Source: Acanthornis magna
Taxonomy: Eukaryota; Chordata; Aves; Passeriformes; Acanthizidae
NCBI GenBank assembly: GCA_036785705.1
Contig: JAWUZG010000013.1
Coordinates: forward strand, 20,121,001 to 20,185,000
Direction of reading: 5' to 3'
DNA: 64,000 bases
Numbering within the stretch: position 1 is the first letter of the stretch; each line of letters begins with the position of its first letter. Below, piece by piece: positions 22,167-34,525 of this stretch. Below the pieces are notes generated by a model, which saw only the letters and a list, made by a program, of their open reading frames with translations, was not told where the DNA came from and did not search any database. Made by a program: the position numbers and the translations under genes.

Positions 22167-24947
22167 CTTCTCTCTACGTGGAGAGAACATGCAGCCTCCA
22201 CAGCACACTAAACTTTTGAACTTTTCCTATATATTCTCCAGACACTCTCACAGATCCTTCCCCAGTTAATTTAATGCTGCTGAAAGGCTGCAGATTGATA
22301 GCTCAGGAGACCAAAGCCTGTTGTTACAAGCAGGTAATTATTCAGTAGGATAAATGCTTCCTCCCACCACCCCGTCACAGTGACTCCAGCCCAGGAGCAG
22401 CCAGACCAGGGCTGGGATGGAAGCACTGCCTCAACTGCAGCTCCAAAATCAGTCTCCTCATCCAGTTCAGTGGCAGCCACAGACCTAGCATGGATTTTAG
22501 GATGTAGCTCTCTCTCCACTAGAAAATGGAGGGAGGGTGCCGACACTTATAGATCTCTCTATTACCAAACTGGCTCTGTTACAAGCGGCACACGGTGATT
22601 TCAGTGAGCAGCCTTCCAGCCTCAACCAGGGCACAGGGGTTTGGGGAAATGTGTTAACAATATCACCCAGTGTGACAAGGGAACTGTACTTTCAATCAGC
22701 TCTGCTCCTTGAAGTGATCACTCTCTCGTGCTCTGCTCCAACCAGCACAGCACAGGCTCTGCAGCAGAGTAGGGGAAAGCACTTCACTGGCTGGGAGGGG
22801 TTTTATTTCCTTATCAAGACCGGTGATTTTTATCATTGCTGTTCTTCTGGTTTGTCTCACTTTCATCAAACTGCTGGGCCTATTAAACAGACAGATGATC
22901 ACTCCATATATTTCAGTTGCGATTAAAACTCCTGCTCTGACATCCTGCTTTTCGCTGTTACCTCTTCTCCTCTTCACTTGGCCATGTCACCCTGTGGAGG
23001 CTGACACTCAGTCAACAGCTCCTGCTTTGCTCTGCATAGGAGTGCAAAATCTTCTTGTGCCTTGTGTACTCCGTGCAAAGTGAATCCGTACAAATCAGTG
23101 CAGTGGGAACAGAGATGACAATTGGAATGGATCAGTTAATAACTGGTGAGATAAATGTCTGTCCTTCAGGTGAGGTTCTGCTCCTGGTCATTCCTGAAAT
23201 CTCCTGGCTTCGCTGGGGCAGGCATTGCCCAGGGTGGGACACAAGGAGCTGGCTACTCCTTTGCATATTTATGGGAATCTTCTACTGTATGAACTGGCAA
23301 CTTTGCTATCAGCCCTATTCCATCACTGTCTCTACTAAATGCTCATATAACCCAGGGCTGTGTAACTGGCTGAGAGGACAACCTCGTGGATGTCAGGAAA
23401 TCTGCATTCTATTTCCTATATCATGTTGGAAAATGGATTCTCCATGGGTTTGGATTTCCATATGTAAATCTGGGACACTAATTCCTAACCTGTTCCTGGA
23501 ATTTATGGAGCTTAATGGATGAGAAGTTATACCTAATTAAGCAGAAGTGATGGGTATGGAAGAAGATAAGAGGCTGGCTCTGATTTGTGCCCTGGTGATC
23601 AGACATGATCTTTACCCCAACTATTTCTTCTAAAACACCAAATGTTCCAGCAGGGCTGGTAACATCCTCAATCCCAGCTATAATATCTTTGCAAGTCACT
23701 ACCTAATGCTGTGGCAGATAATTCTGACAGCCAGCTCCCACAGGAAATAACAGCAATCAGAAACCCGAACACCTTCCAGTGAAAGTACAAGGTGTACTCC
23801 TGAACTTGCCTCCTCAGCCATCAAGGCTCAGCAGCATGTACATGGAACAGAAACAAATCCTTTCCAAATAAAACACCAGGCTGCTTCCACAGGGGAGCAC
23901 AGCAGAAAGAAAGCATCTGAAGGATGTTACTCATCTCCTTTAATACACTGCTCTGAAGTGCATCAATACACGGCGTGGGGGTGGCACAAGAAATGACACA
24001 GCCTCACAAGTCAGGCAGGGCTTGGGGCAAGTGCCGGTGGCCAGCTATGCTCCACCTCTTTGGAAAAATGGAGCCAATAAGCACTTCTTGCCCTGCAAAG
24101 ACTGTAACTCTCATTTCTTAGGAGCAAAGCTGCCACTGAACGTGCACCAGCTGGTAGGAAAAGCTTTGCAGTTCAATAGCACCTTCTATCTGCAAGACTC
24201 TGCTAAAATAATAATAGTTACTCTGCTCTCTCTAGTGGAACATAATAATGAAATGGAAAACAGATGATTTTTTTTTGCCTGTAGGACATGAAAATAATTG
24301 ATTTAGGACTATAATTTTTAATAGTAGGACTGTGGAAGTCCCTAAAACTCCCTAGGAGCTGGGGGCATATTCCAGTGGAAAGACGACTCGGTGCTGCTCA
24401 CTCTTATTCTACTTATTCTTGTTCAGCAAACATCCTGTGCTGGCCACTGTTACAGAGCAGAAATGACGATATGGGGCTGTGGGAATCTTTGGTCTGAAGT
24501 GACATGTCAAATCTTACATCTTTATGGTGTAACTCATGTTGGATTCATTAGGAAACTGATGTGCTGGAAGTAGGATAAGCAGTGGCCTTGTCACTGACAA
24601 ACACAGGAACCACATATAAATGACAGCTGGTGGCATTTTCAGGTGGCCTCTCTCCTCTGCAAGAAGGATTTCAGTGTACCAGGTGAAAACACTTAGAAGA
24701 GTAAAACTACCCTCCTGATCAGGGCCAGCCACTCCTGCTCTTTTATTTCAAGCATGTGGATGTTCTTTCCACCAGCTCTGCTGAATTTATAAATATTTGT
24801 AATGGTTCAGATGTTGGAGTGGAATAAGATGATCTTACTTTGAAAGTGTTAAATGTATTTCCTCACAAAACAATTGTCACTCTGTGACAACAACACGTGA
24901 CCTTTTGATGGCTGCAATAACAATCTGGGCTGTCTGTAAGGGCTGGG
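22167..24947. other. Single-copy non-coding sequence, no gene seen
   Basis: No repeat recognised. A 155-codon plus-strand open frame at 23055-23522 is tryptophan- and cysteine-rich, matches no family I know and has no splice or promoter context. I treat it as chance. Confidence 0.5.
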
Positions 24948-25000
24948 AGGGGGCTTGGAATGAGGTGATCTTCAGGGACCCTTCCAACCCAAACCGTCCT
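24948..25000 (+). mobile_element. Short CR1 3'-end fragment
   Basis: GGCTTGGAATGAGGTGATCT, TCAGGGACCCTTCCAACCCA and AACCGT correspond to the last 50 or so bases of CR1 in sense orientation. The terminal octamers have decayed (CCTTGTAATGGTTC). A perfect hairpin lies 40 bases downstream. Confidence 0.75.
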
Positions 25001-25040
25001 TGTAATGGTTCTTTGTCTTGTACATATTTGTTGAAAACGG

Positions 25041-25067
25041 TCACACATTTTCATTGAAAATGTGTGA
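25041..25067. repeat. Perfect inverted repeat, 12-bp arms, 3-nt loop
   Basis: TCACACATTTTC and GAAAATGTGTGA are exact reverse complements separated only by ATT. A partial direct copy (GAAAATGTGAAAAAG) follows, so the site mixes direct and inverted repetition. It could extrude as a DNA hairpin, or fold if transcribed. No terminator or RNA-gene context is evident. Confidence 0.95.
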
Positions 25068-25698
25068 AAATGTGAAAAAGTCACACAGCTCTACCTCAGC
25101 AGCCACTTTCAATGACCCTAAAGAATCACCTATAGATGTACCATGACTGGAAGATTATTTTATCAAGCCTAACACAGGTTTTAATTAATTCAGCAAATAT
25201 TCAATCCACTAACAACTGTTGCTTAGAAAGTAAATTCCACAGGGCAGGGGTAGATGGGATCTATCTGTTGAGTATTACACAAAACATATTGACCCCATCA
25301 ATAGCAAACAGGACTCTAGAATGTCAGTTATCGAACACAGATAGAATTCAGCAATTTCTTTTTATCTGAGGACGAAACTCCCACTGCACCAGCTGATTTC
25401 AACAGAACCACTTGCCTGCTCAAATCAAATCAAGTATTTTGGAAATAAACTCTGGAAGTGTTAAAAGAGAGGCCTGAGAATTGAGCTGCAGCTGAGTGAT
25501 CTCACTCATAGGATCTGGAGAGGGGAAATTTTGGTTTGTGTGACAATTTAATAGTTTACAAGGTGGAGCTCTCATGGGATGGCAAGGCAGGAATCCAATT
25601 CTATTGGAGCAGGAAAAAGCCAGGGAGGATTTGGGTGTATCAAAAGTGTTCTGTAAATTCAAGATATTATTAATATTGCTATGTTTTAATTTTATCCC
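25068..25698. other. Single-copy non-coding sequence, no gene seen
   Basis: AT-rich and featureless to the eye. The minus-strand open frame spanning 25420-25899 runs into the adjacent CR1 and is not treated as a gene. Confidence 0.55.
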
Positions 25699-25846
25699 AG
25701 GAATCAGAGAATCATAAAATGCCTGAGTTGGAAGGTGATTAAAAATCATCTCATTCCACTCCTGCCACAGGCAGGGACACCTTCCACCATCCCAGGTTGC
25801 TCCTAGTCCTGTCCAATCTGGACTTGGACACTTCCAGAGATAAGAC
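25699..25846 (-). mobile_element. CR1 LINE 3'-end fragment, about 150 bp
   Basis: Antisense CR1: GAATCAGAGAATCATAAAAT, GCCTGAGTTGGAAGGTGATT, CAGGCAGGGACACCTTCCAC, CATCCCAGGTTGCTCCTAGT, GTCCAATCTGGACTTGGACA, CTTCCAGAGAT. Similarity stops at the same consensus position as several other copies. It is more diverged than the copies at 36.1 and 46.2 kb. Confidence 0.88.
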
Positions 25847-28800
25847 ATTGACAACAAATAGTTACAAACTGAATAAAAGTTAAATATAAAAGGGAGCATG
25901 CTTAAAGTATGGAGCTAGTCTCCTATGGTTTCTTCCCTTGCTTTTATTAATCCTGAAAATTAATTACTGCAAATGATTTGGTTAGTCAAAATAGAGGAAT
26001 CAGATTATAAATAGATTTTTTAAAACAAGTTACATGAAACCACAATACAAAAGTTCACAGTAATTAGCCCCCTACTAACAGTTAAATACAAATTAGAGTA
26101 AGCCTATTTTGGTTCTTTTTCTTTTATCAAAATGATCTAATTCTCAGATTTTTATCACACTGGACCGGTGAGCCATATGTGTAACACTACCAAAAAAATA
26201 AAACAGCACAAAATATTGACATTTGGGGAGCAGAGACGGATGGGGGATTTAACATTTCACAATGAATCAGTGTTGAGAAGAAAGTCCAATTCTTGTTACT
26301 AATTGCAATCCAGGCTGGTGCAGGAATGCTCTCCAGCACAGCATCGTGTGTGGTTCCTCCTGCCCTGTCCCCAAAAATCATCCCCTGCACACCAGAGCCA
26401 GCTCAGCTCAGGAGATATGGCACTGGTGCATCCATCAGGGAGAGCTCCTCTTGCCAGTCCCAAAGTGCAGGCACTCCCTGCTCCCACACGAGGAATTCTG
26501 TGAGTTGTGTTTCTTTAAAAAGGTTAGTGGGAAACAATGCTGAGGTCTGGCAAGACTGACAACAGGATTGCTGTTGGACAAAGCGATGTTTCCTATGCTG
26601 CCAGGAGTTCTCACAGCAGCAGAGGAAAAGCACAAGTTTCTTTTCAAGGCAAGCAGTCCATTACTGTTTTACATGTCTGGCTTGATGGTTGATTGACACT
26701 CGGAGAGAGATGCTGTAAAATCTTCTGGATTAACAGAAGTGCTTTGCAAGACAGGAGGTTTTTACTCAGATTAAATCCTGCTAATGCACCACTTTTGTAG
26801 GAAATGTGTCTGAGGAGTAGGGGAGGAAGGTGACAGGAGCTCTTGCTCTCCCAAACTGAGGGTCAACTGACTGCACCCAGATGTTCTGGCACAGCTGTGC
26901 AGCCCTTTCAGCTGCCAACCCTCCCTTCAGATTGAGCAAAATGCTCTTGCAGAGTCACCCAAAGCACCTTTCCCTCTCCTGAAAGCCCCATGAGCACCAG
27001 AACCTGGTGCTGAGTCCCTGGGGGTGGCCCTTCAGCTGGGACACCCAGCCTGGGGTAACACGATCCACCTGAACTCTGAAACTAAAATAAACTGAAAATG
27101 AGGTGACAAACTCCTGGTAGCATCACTTCTTTTAACAGCACTCCAGCTGGCAGGTTGGGGAGGGAATAGCATCTTCCAGGAGCTCTGCTTTATGGTGAAC
27201 AACTGCATTATCCTGGAGGAGAGCTCCTGACAGGGCTGCAGCGCTATCGCTCTGCGCAGGAAATAGCTTAATCCTATCATAATCTCCCTGCAATTTTCCC
27301 CTGTATTTTGATGTATATTGTTCCAAAGATGCAATTTTATTTGAAATAGAGTTTATTTCAGACACTGAAGTGTCAAATTTAATTTCAAGAGTTTTTATTG
27401 TAGGACAAAATCTTTTTTTTTTTCTTAGTGAGCGATTAGAATTGTTGTAAATAACCAGCACTGAGTTTCTGCTCTGCAAATTTAACTGTTTCTAAGGCAG
27501 ATACAGATCAAGAATTGACATTTTGTTCCCTCACTGCTACCTACACTTTAGATTTTTTCAAATGTTTTTATTCACTATTGCCTCTGGACCAGCAACATCA
27601 AAACATTATGTTTGGAAAGATCATTCCTGTGGGGACTCTGCACTGCAGGAGTGCAGCTTTTCAGACTGCCTCTATCAGTTTCGGATGGAAATCTCTGCAC
27701 TGTCACTTCAGAGAACTCAGTCCAGCAGGTGGTTTATGCTGCCGAGAAAGCTGTACTGGAAAAAAAGGAATGTTGGATTTTGTTAGTAGAAACAAAGTTT
27801 AGTGTGGATCCGTGCCAAGGAAGATGAGGTTTACAAGTCCAATACTCCTGGTGCACACGAGACATTATATCAGTGCTGAGAAATTTATTGCAATCATCTT
27901 CCTATTTCCATTTCTGCCTCCTTTTTGGTGACATAATAGTGTAAAGAGGAAAGGTTGCACCTTGATGCCAAGATGATTCATAACTTTAATACCAGAAGGA
28001 ACAATTGACCTAAACAATCTTTGGCTAAAGTGTATTTCCAGCAGTGCTTTCAGTCTTGATCCGAATCCAAACAAATAGAGAAATATCCACCACAAGGTTA
28101 TTGTGAGACATTCAGAACCACCTGCCTGAGGAAGGATGCTGATATCCAGTGGAAGCTCTCTGAGAACCCAAGAGAGAGCTGATCAAGCCCTATATGGAAT
28201 TGTCTTTCAGTGGAGATGGGGCCATGGCAGGAGCTTCGCTGCACAGTGGCACAGTTGCACTCACCAAAATTAGCCTGTAAGTAAAATTATGATGATTTTC
28301 TCAATGTACAGTATTGACAAAGCCATGGATACGCCAAAGGGATGAAACCAAGATCCAGGACAGCACAATGGCTTTTGCTGCTTTGGGAAACTGCTGCTGT
28401 GCAGCCCCTGAGGGAGGGAGGTGAACCCCCTTCCATTGCTTTGCCTGGCTGTGCACAAAGGCAGGCGTGAGATGGCAACGAGAGAGCAGAAACAACGTGG
28501 GGAGGGAGAAATCTGGGCCACTGCTTGTGTGTCTGAATTGCAGATTGGGCTCTGAGAAGAGACCTGAGGGTAAGAAAGTGCTACACATACAGCCTCACTG
28601 ATGGTGGGCAGGCCAGCCCTGACTCTGGTGAGTGGGAAGCGTTTGGACTCCATAGGAAGCTCTACCTACAGCAGGTTGATATTATCCAGAGGACACTGAG
28701 CCAAGCTGTCAGAGAAACTACTGCTTTAAAAAAACAGGAACTGTGTCACAGCACAACAAACATATGCACAGATTGATTTTGGCTACAAACCAAGAAATCC

Positions 28801-31800
28801 GTACAACCAGAGAGCCCAGCTTTTAGTTGTAACCACGAGGACACAATTAGGAGATGACCTGCTCCTGCAACAGTCAGGCTAACGAGGAAAAGCCAATGGT
28901 TCTTGAAATACTTCGGCTGGAAGAAGATTTTGGTACCAAGTATGACAAGAAAAATGTAAAAGAGAAAATAGAAGCAAATGGAGATGTGAGTGGTATGCTT
29001 GGCAAAACAGGGTTGGGTGGGAATAAATCAGAGCAAGAAATCCAAGAGGAAGACAGGAAGAATCCTGAGAGGGGTGATTAACAGAAGCATAGACTAAGGT
29101 TCTCAAGTTTTCATTGTGTCCAGAAGATCCCATTTGAAGAGGCAGATTGTCTCATAGTCCTGTGTTACCACTTAAATCCAATTACATCTGGTAGAAATAA
29201 AAGCTGACAGACACAGCAGGTGTTACCAATGCGATTTTTGGTAAGCAGCCATCCATTCACAGAGCATTACCAGGACCCAAATGGGCACCTTTGGCAACCT
29301 CAGTAAAGAACCTGGCTATTGAATTGGAAAGTGTTTTCCTAGCCCAGAAGAGAGAGGCTTGTTGAGGGCAACAGAGCATGGAGCCAGGTATTACCAAGCT
29401 GCTGCTCACAGCTCCCTGAGTGCCCAGCTACAGCACCTTAGACCCTTTCACATTTTTCCCAAAAGTGCCTCTCCAGTTTGCTTTTTCTCCCCAAAACCCC
29501 AAGCCAGTTACTCTCTTCCTTTCATTTTCCTCTTGCACAGGAGCTAAATAAAATCCCATGCAAGTTTTGAAAAAAGGTAATAAAGATAACATCCTGTGTT
29601 TAGATTAGAGAGGAAAAGTGGATGGAGGGGATGCATAATCAACATTGAGGACATAAAGTGCCCAAACAGCCTTGGAATTGGGATGAAAAATTAGTCTGGG
29701 TAGAGTTTGCTGTTAAGTGACACTTGACAAGGTTCCTGTACATTCCTTGGAAATGTTTGGTAGTAAGCTCTACCCAAAGAGAAATACTGCAGTTTGGTGG
29801 GGCAGTGTGTCCTCATGGTTTGTGTGCACTGCAAATATCACAATTCTGCCACCTGCAGTGACACATAACCACGTCACCAGTCCCAACTTCATCATTTTCC
29901 TCTTTCATGTAAAGATTTTCAAACTGTGCCTGGTAACTTCATGCAGGTGATCACAGCACTTATTTAAACAAAGCTCCCAAGCTCCACGTTCATCCCAAGA
30001 TAGGGTGGTCACGTTACAAACACAAAAGATTTCAACTTCTATTATATTATAATATAAAAATTATGTTTCAAATATATATATATCAAGTGATATTATTAAT
30101 GCCCACCTGCAGCTCCCCTAGTTTGTCTTTTTTAATGTTTCCTTTTGTTTCCGTGCCATATAGACTGCAGAGCACCCATTGCACAGTGTACAGGTCATGG
30201 ATAGGGAAAAGACACGCAGCAAAATTCCTAATTTAGCCCCAGTCCTGTGGGAATCCTGCAGCACTGCAAGGAAGTGAAGCCTCTATAACCAAGTCCTAAC
30301 TACCAGACTGGCCTCTTTTCCTCCCAGGAAGTTATTAAGCCCCTGCAAAATCTTGAACCTCTATCACAATGGCATTTGCAAAAGAGGATTTTAATGTTTA
30401 AACAGTGCTTGAGTTAAAAATATATTGAACATTCCATTTACATTTTGGACAAAGTATATTGAATTTACCATGAAAATATTCCTATAGAGGCAAGATAAAA
30501 TAAATGAAAAGACAGCTCTCCTTGTATTTCATTTTTTTTCCTGTAGAACTAATATAGGATTAAAGAGGAAAACCTGGTAGCTGCAGGAACAAGTTTGAGC
30601 AATCACTTGTCACTTGCAGTTAGCACTAAAATGTATTATAACAAGATATTACTTGTAGAATTTCCACTATAAATCTTTTATTCATTCCAAGGACTCCCAG
30701 GCCAGGCATTTGCCATACTGCATTGTCAAAAATAATGCCCAGCATAAATGGTGTGCGAGAGACCATGAACATCAGAGATAACAAGAGTACTAACACCTTA
30801 TGGGCCTTAAAAACCCAGTAGTGGCATTTCTGGTCTCTCATTAAAACAGAAATAAAAATATTGTTTAAGAATGACTTTTATGCATAACTATTAAATGCAG
30901 CATTGATTCTTTGCTTATGGTTTTCCCCACTTTTCTTCTTATAAATTGCAGAGTGAATGTAAACAAGAAAGTAAATTTTTATGGCCCCATTCTGTTGCTG
31001 GGCAGGAGAATAACTGAGAGCTGAAACAACCTGGCAACCTAAATGAGCATCAGGAGCAAGAGAACACCTGTAAAACACCACCCAGCACTAGGAGAAGGAA
31101 GAACAAAACTGGTTGAGAGGGAGGCATGGTGCAAACCAGAGGGTGTCCATGGAGGTCATGAAATTTTGGATAATTTTCATGGGTGAAGATGTAGGCTCTG
31201 ACTTTTATCTTGCTAATTCCATCTGCATTTAGCAAACCTGCAGAGGTTCTTTCTTGTGTTGGGCCAGCCACGAGCTGTGGTTTCCTTCACCAGTTTAAAA
31301 AAAAAAGAAAAAAAAATATAACCTCACCAGTTCCTAAAACTGGCTTGTAGTTCAGATTTCCCAGGTGAGAGATTTTGCTTCTCAGAGCTACTTAGGACTG
31401 CAGCCCTGGCTCAGCCAGGGAGAGGTCTGGGCTGCTTTGGAGAGTGCAGAGTCACAGTTAGGATGGACTTGCAGATGCCCAGAGCAGAGCTGGGGCTGTG
31501 CCAGAGCAGCACTGAGCTCAGCTCTCAGCATTCGTCCTGCCTGAACACCCACACCTTCACTAATGTGCTGCACCTCTTGGCTTTTTCTGAAGATCACCCA
31601 GAAAACACAATTTGACAATTGCTACTTGCTACTGAGGACACTTTGCTGAGTCTTTCCTTTTTTTTCCTTTCCTTTCCTTTTTCAAATCATGATTGGCTTT
31701 TTTATAACAGCTTCTTCTGCTTTAGTTCTCTCTCTGCATCATCTTTCTGTGTGTCTGTCCTGCTGAACTCTTCCCTTCACTGTTCCCATTGGTAAAAGCC

Positions 31801-32720
31801 ACTGGCAAATTCCCATTGGTTCCCATCTCTTAGCTGCATTTTCTTCCAGATTCAGCTGATTTGGGAGTGTGAGGGCAGAGGGTGTGGGATAACAGCGGGA
31901 AATGTGGGGTGATGTAGCTGTGTCAGTAGGTGACTGTAGGGAGATGAAGAGAGCCCTTAAGCAAGGCAAGTTTATAAAGCAACTTCTGCCAAACCTCCTG
32001 ACACATTTATATCTCAAACAGGTAAGAAAGCTGTGAGTTAATCTCTTTCTTGGAGAGGTTCTCCTCCTTTCTTTCCACCCTGCTTCAATATTTCCAGCAA
32101 TTCTCTATTTTCTTCTAATTTATCCCTCAGCTTTTTTTCTTTCCATTTCTCTTTCCCTTGACTTCCAGAGGCCACGAGGGTAAGAAACATCTTTTCTCTC
32201 AGCTCACTAACCACAAATACACGGGGGAAAAAAGAGATTTATTTCCCAGATTCTCTAACACATTCGTACTTTCAGAGCAGAAGCACAGGGCATGTTTCCT
32301 TCAGCTGCAAGAAATGGAGAGCAAAGCATTTTCCATTCCACCAAATGGAAAGTGACCTCTGTGTTTTGGTCTCCGCTCTAGAAGTTGTAGACTGAACCAG
32401 ACTCTCTGATAACATTAAGCCTCAAGGAGATTTAAGGTAGGATAGCCAAAGATGACAACATGCCCTTAATTTTCATCAGACCTGGATGGTGACATCCGAA
32501 TTTTCTCAGCACGAAATTTGGAACTGCTGCAATAACTCATGCAAGTTCAAATGCCTGAGAGGCACACAACATCACCATATGTCCTATGTGTAACCAAAAA
32601 AATATAAAAAATAATGTGCAAATGTTTGAAAGAATATTTCCAATTAGGAGGGTTTTTATACCCCACTTAGAAAGGGTGCTGCTGTGTTTCCAAGAGTTAC
32701 TGTCTCAGCTACAGAGCTCA
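25847..32720. other. Longest repeat-poor stretch, no gene seen
   Basis: Almost 7 kb without a recognisable interspersed repeat. Small simple runs include (AT)6 at about 30072-30083, A-rich sequence at about 31297-31318 and CCTTT repeats at about 31660-31682. Open frames are short and unsupported. A lysine/glutamate-rich 75-codon frame at 28854-29081 has no recognisable relative. Confidence 0.5.
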
Positions 32721-32760
32721 CATGAAAGGGAAAATTATAACCATAAAGGGAAAATTATAA
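32721..32760. repeat. Tandem duplication, two 20-bp units
   Basis: Two adjacent 20-base units both end in AAAGGGAAAATTATAA. They differ only at the first few positions (CATG versus CCAT), so this looks like a small tandem duplication. Confidence 0.9.
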
Positions 32761-34296
32761 CTGATCAAATTTTAAAGAAACCTCTAAAAATAGCTTGTCT
32801 AAAGCCCATAATGTCACAATGATAAAGTCTAAGATCTCAGGTCCTCCAAGAGCTTAGAGCAAGATACATCCCATTAGGAAGTTTGGGCTTTTCCATTAAT
32901 TTCTCCCCAGGAAACAGACATTGCTTTTGACTACATAGGCTTGAAAGGTGAAGAGCTGAATCTGGATCTTTCCAGTCCCAACTGGAATATCCCTAAGCTC
33001 CCATGCAGCAGCAACTGGGAAACAAAATTTATAGTGCTAAGCAGAAATTTGTCTTCCCCAAGACGTGGGTGCGTCCTTGCTCCCAGTTCCAGAAAAGCAG
33101 GAGTTTGGAGCAGTGGGTGGGCTGGAGAGAGCCCTGGCAATGATGGATCTGCAGACAGCACAGGGGATTTGGTTAGAAGTGCAAGATAATTACAGTTTGT
33201 TATCCTGCACTTCAGTTATCGCAGCAGCACTAAACCATCCATTCAGGGGCTATTTGGGATGGAAGATGACCTCTAAAGTTAAGCAGACATTACTAATAAC
33301 CACTTTCTTTGCCATTAATATAATAAACCACTGGTGATAGTGACCTCATCTTTTGGAGTTAAGTCCTACAGTGTTCACTAAAAGATAAAAAAAACCCCAA
33401 CCTCTTGATAGCCAGTGCAAGTTTTGCTTGGGCAGTGTTTCTTCCAGTTACAAGGTATTTATCAGCAGCAGCAACACAATTTGTATTATACAGCCTGAGC
33501 TCACTGTTAAAATTTATACCAATCAGCAGAGTCATTAAATCCTACATTTGCCTTCCCCTAATCCACCGTTAGATTAAATGGTTCAATTAATAATAAATAT
33601 TAGCAGTTTATTAGATGAATAGTTACACCACTACATTAGTGTATGTGGTTGCAGAGAGACAGAAATGAAGCACCAGTTTCCCACTAAATCATTTTTAGCC
33701 AGGCACTGTACCATATGTTGTTCTGCTGCACTCCTCTCTCCTTTATAAAAAACAAAGCCAAAACCTTCGGCTTCACCTGCCACTTCTCGTTATTCAGCCA
33801 CGGCCCAAGGATCTCGATGGAAATGAGGAACCAGGCTGTGCTCTGAGCAAAGCCATTGAACTCAGCAGGCTGCAGGAGGGAGCCAGCACAGGCTTTGACC
33901 CATTTATTTGAGAAAATTACCCCTGGACAACGAGCTAATCCTCCTCAATAAGCCTGGCTATGGGCAGGAGGAAGCACCAGATTAGTGAATTTGGTTTTGC
34001 TGAAGGGACTGATCCTCAGCAGCTGGAGAGGCTGTGCTATCCCAGGCTAAAAATCCTGGTGTGATAACCTGCCAAATTGTTGCATCTGTACATGATCTGT
34101 TTCCATCTACAAAACGGATTGCAAAATTTTCTAATTTTATAAGGCAGGGGAAGGATCAGCTAAGGGGGAAAGTTAGTTATGTTGTCCAGGAAACTCCTGT
34201 TAATATTCATTTGCTTTTTGTCAAATATCCGTGGTTATAAATACACGGATCATTTTTCAAGCACGTGACCTAACTGGTGGGAGAGTGGGGAGATGA
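32761..34296. other. Single-copy non-coding sequence, no gene seen
   Basis: No repeat or exon recognised. The AT-rich segment around 33560-33650 (TTAATAATAAATATTAGC) has enhancer-like word content but no further support. Confidence 0.5.
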
Positions 34297-34525
34297 CAGT
34301 CAGGATGCTGGACTCTGTTCCCAGCCTCATCCCTGGCTGGACACTTGATTTCTTCCAGCTCTCCCAGCCATGACTAATGAAGCATCTTCTCATCGCTGTA
34401 AATTCATCCTTTCCAGACGCGACCTTTCCTTATAATTTTCTATTTCTTTTGCCTCCTCCCTGGGGTAATCCCATCCTGCTTTGTGCCTCGGTTTCCCTCA
34501 TCCATAAAAATAGGACAATGATACA
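34297..34525 (+). mobile_element. MIR-like ancient SINE, split or diverged
   Basis: Sense landmarks: GTCAGGATGCTGGACTCTGT and TCCCAGCCTC (typical GTCAGGACTCCTGGGTTCTA, TCCCAGCTCTG), then about 100 bases of diverged or inserted sequence, then TTTGTGCCTCGGTTTCCCTC and ATCCATAAAAATAGGACAAT (typical TGTGCCTCAGTTTCCTCATC, TGTAAAATGGGGATAAT). The 3' block is the more convincing part. Order and orientation agree, which supports one old element. Confidence 0.5.

Noticed and set aside
23055..23522. 155-codon plus-strand open frame
   Set aside because: No motif, no family resemblance, no promoter or splice context. Several similar-sized chance frames exist in the window.
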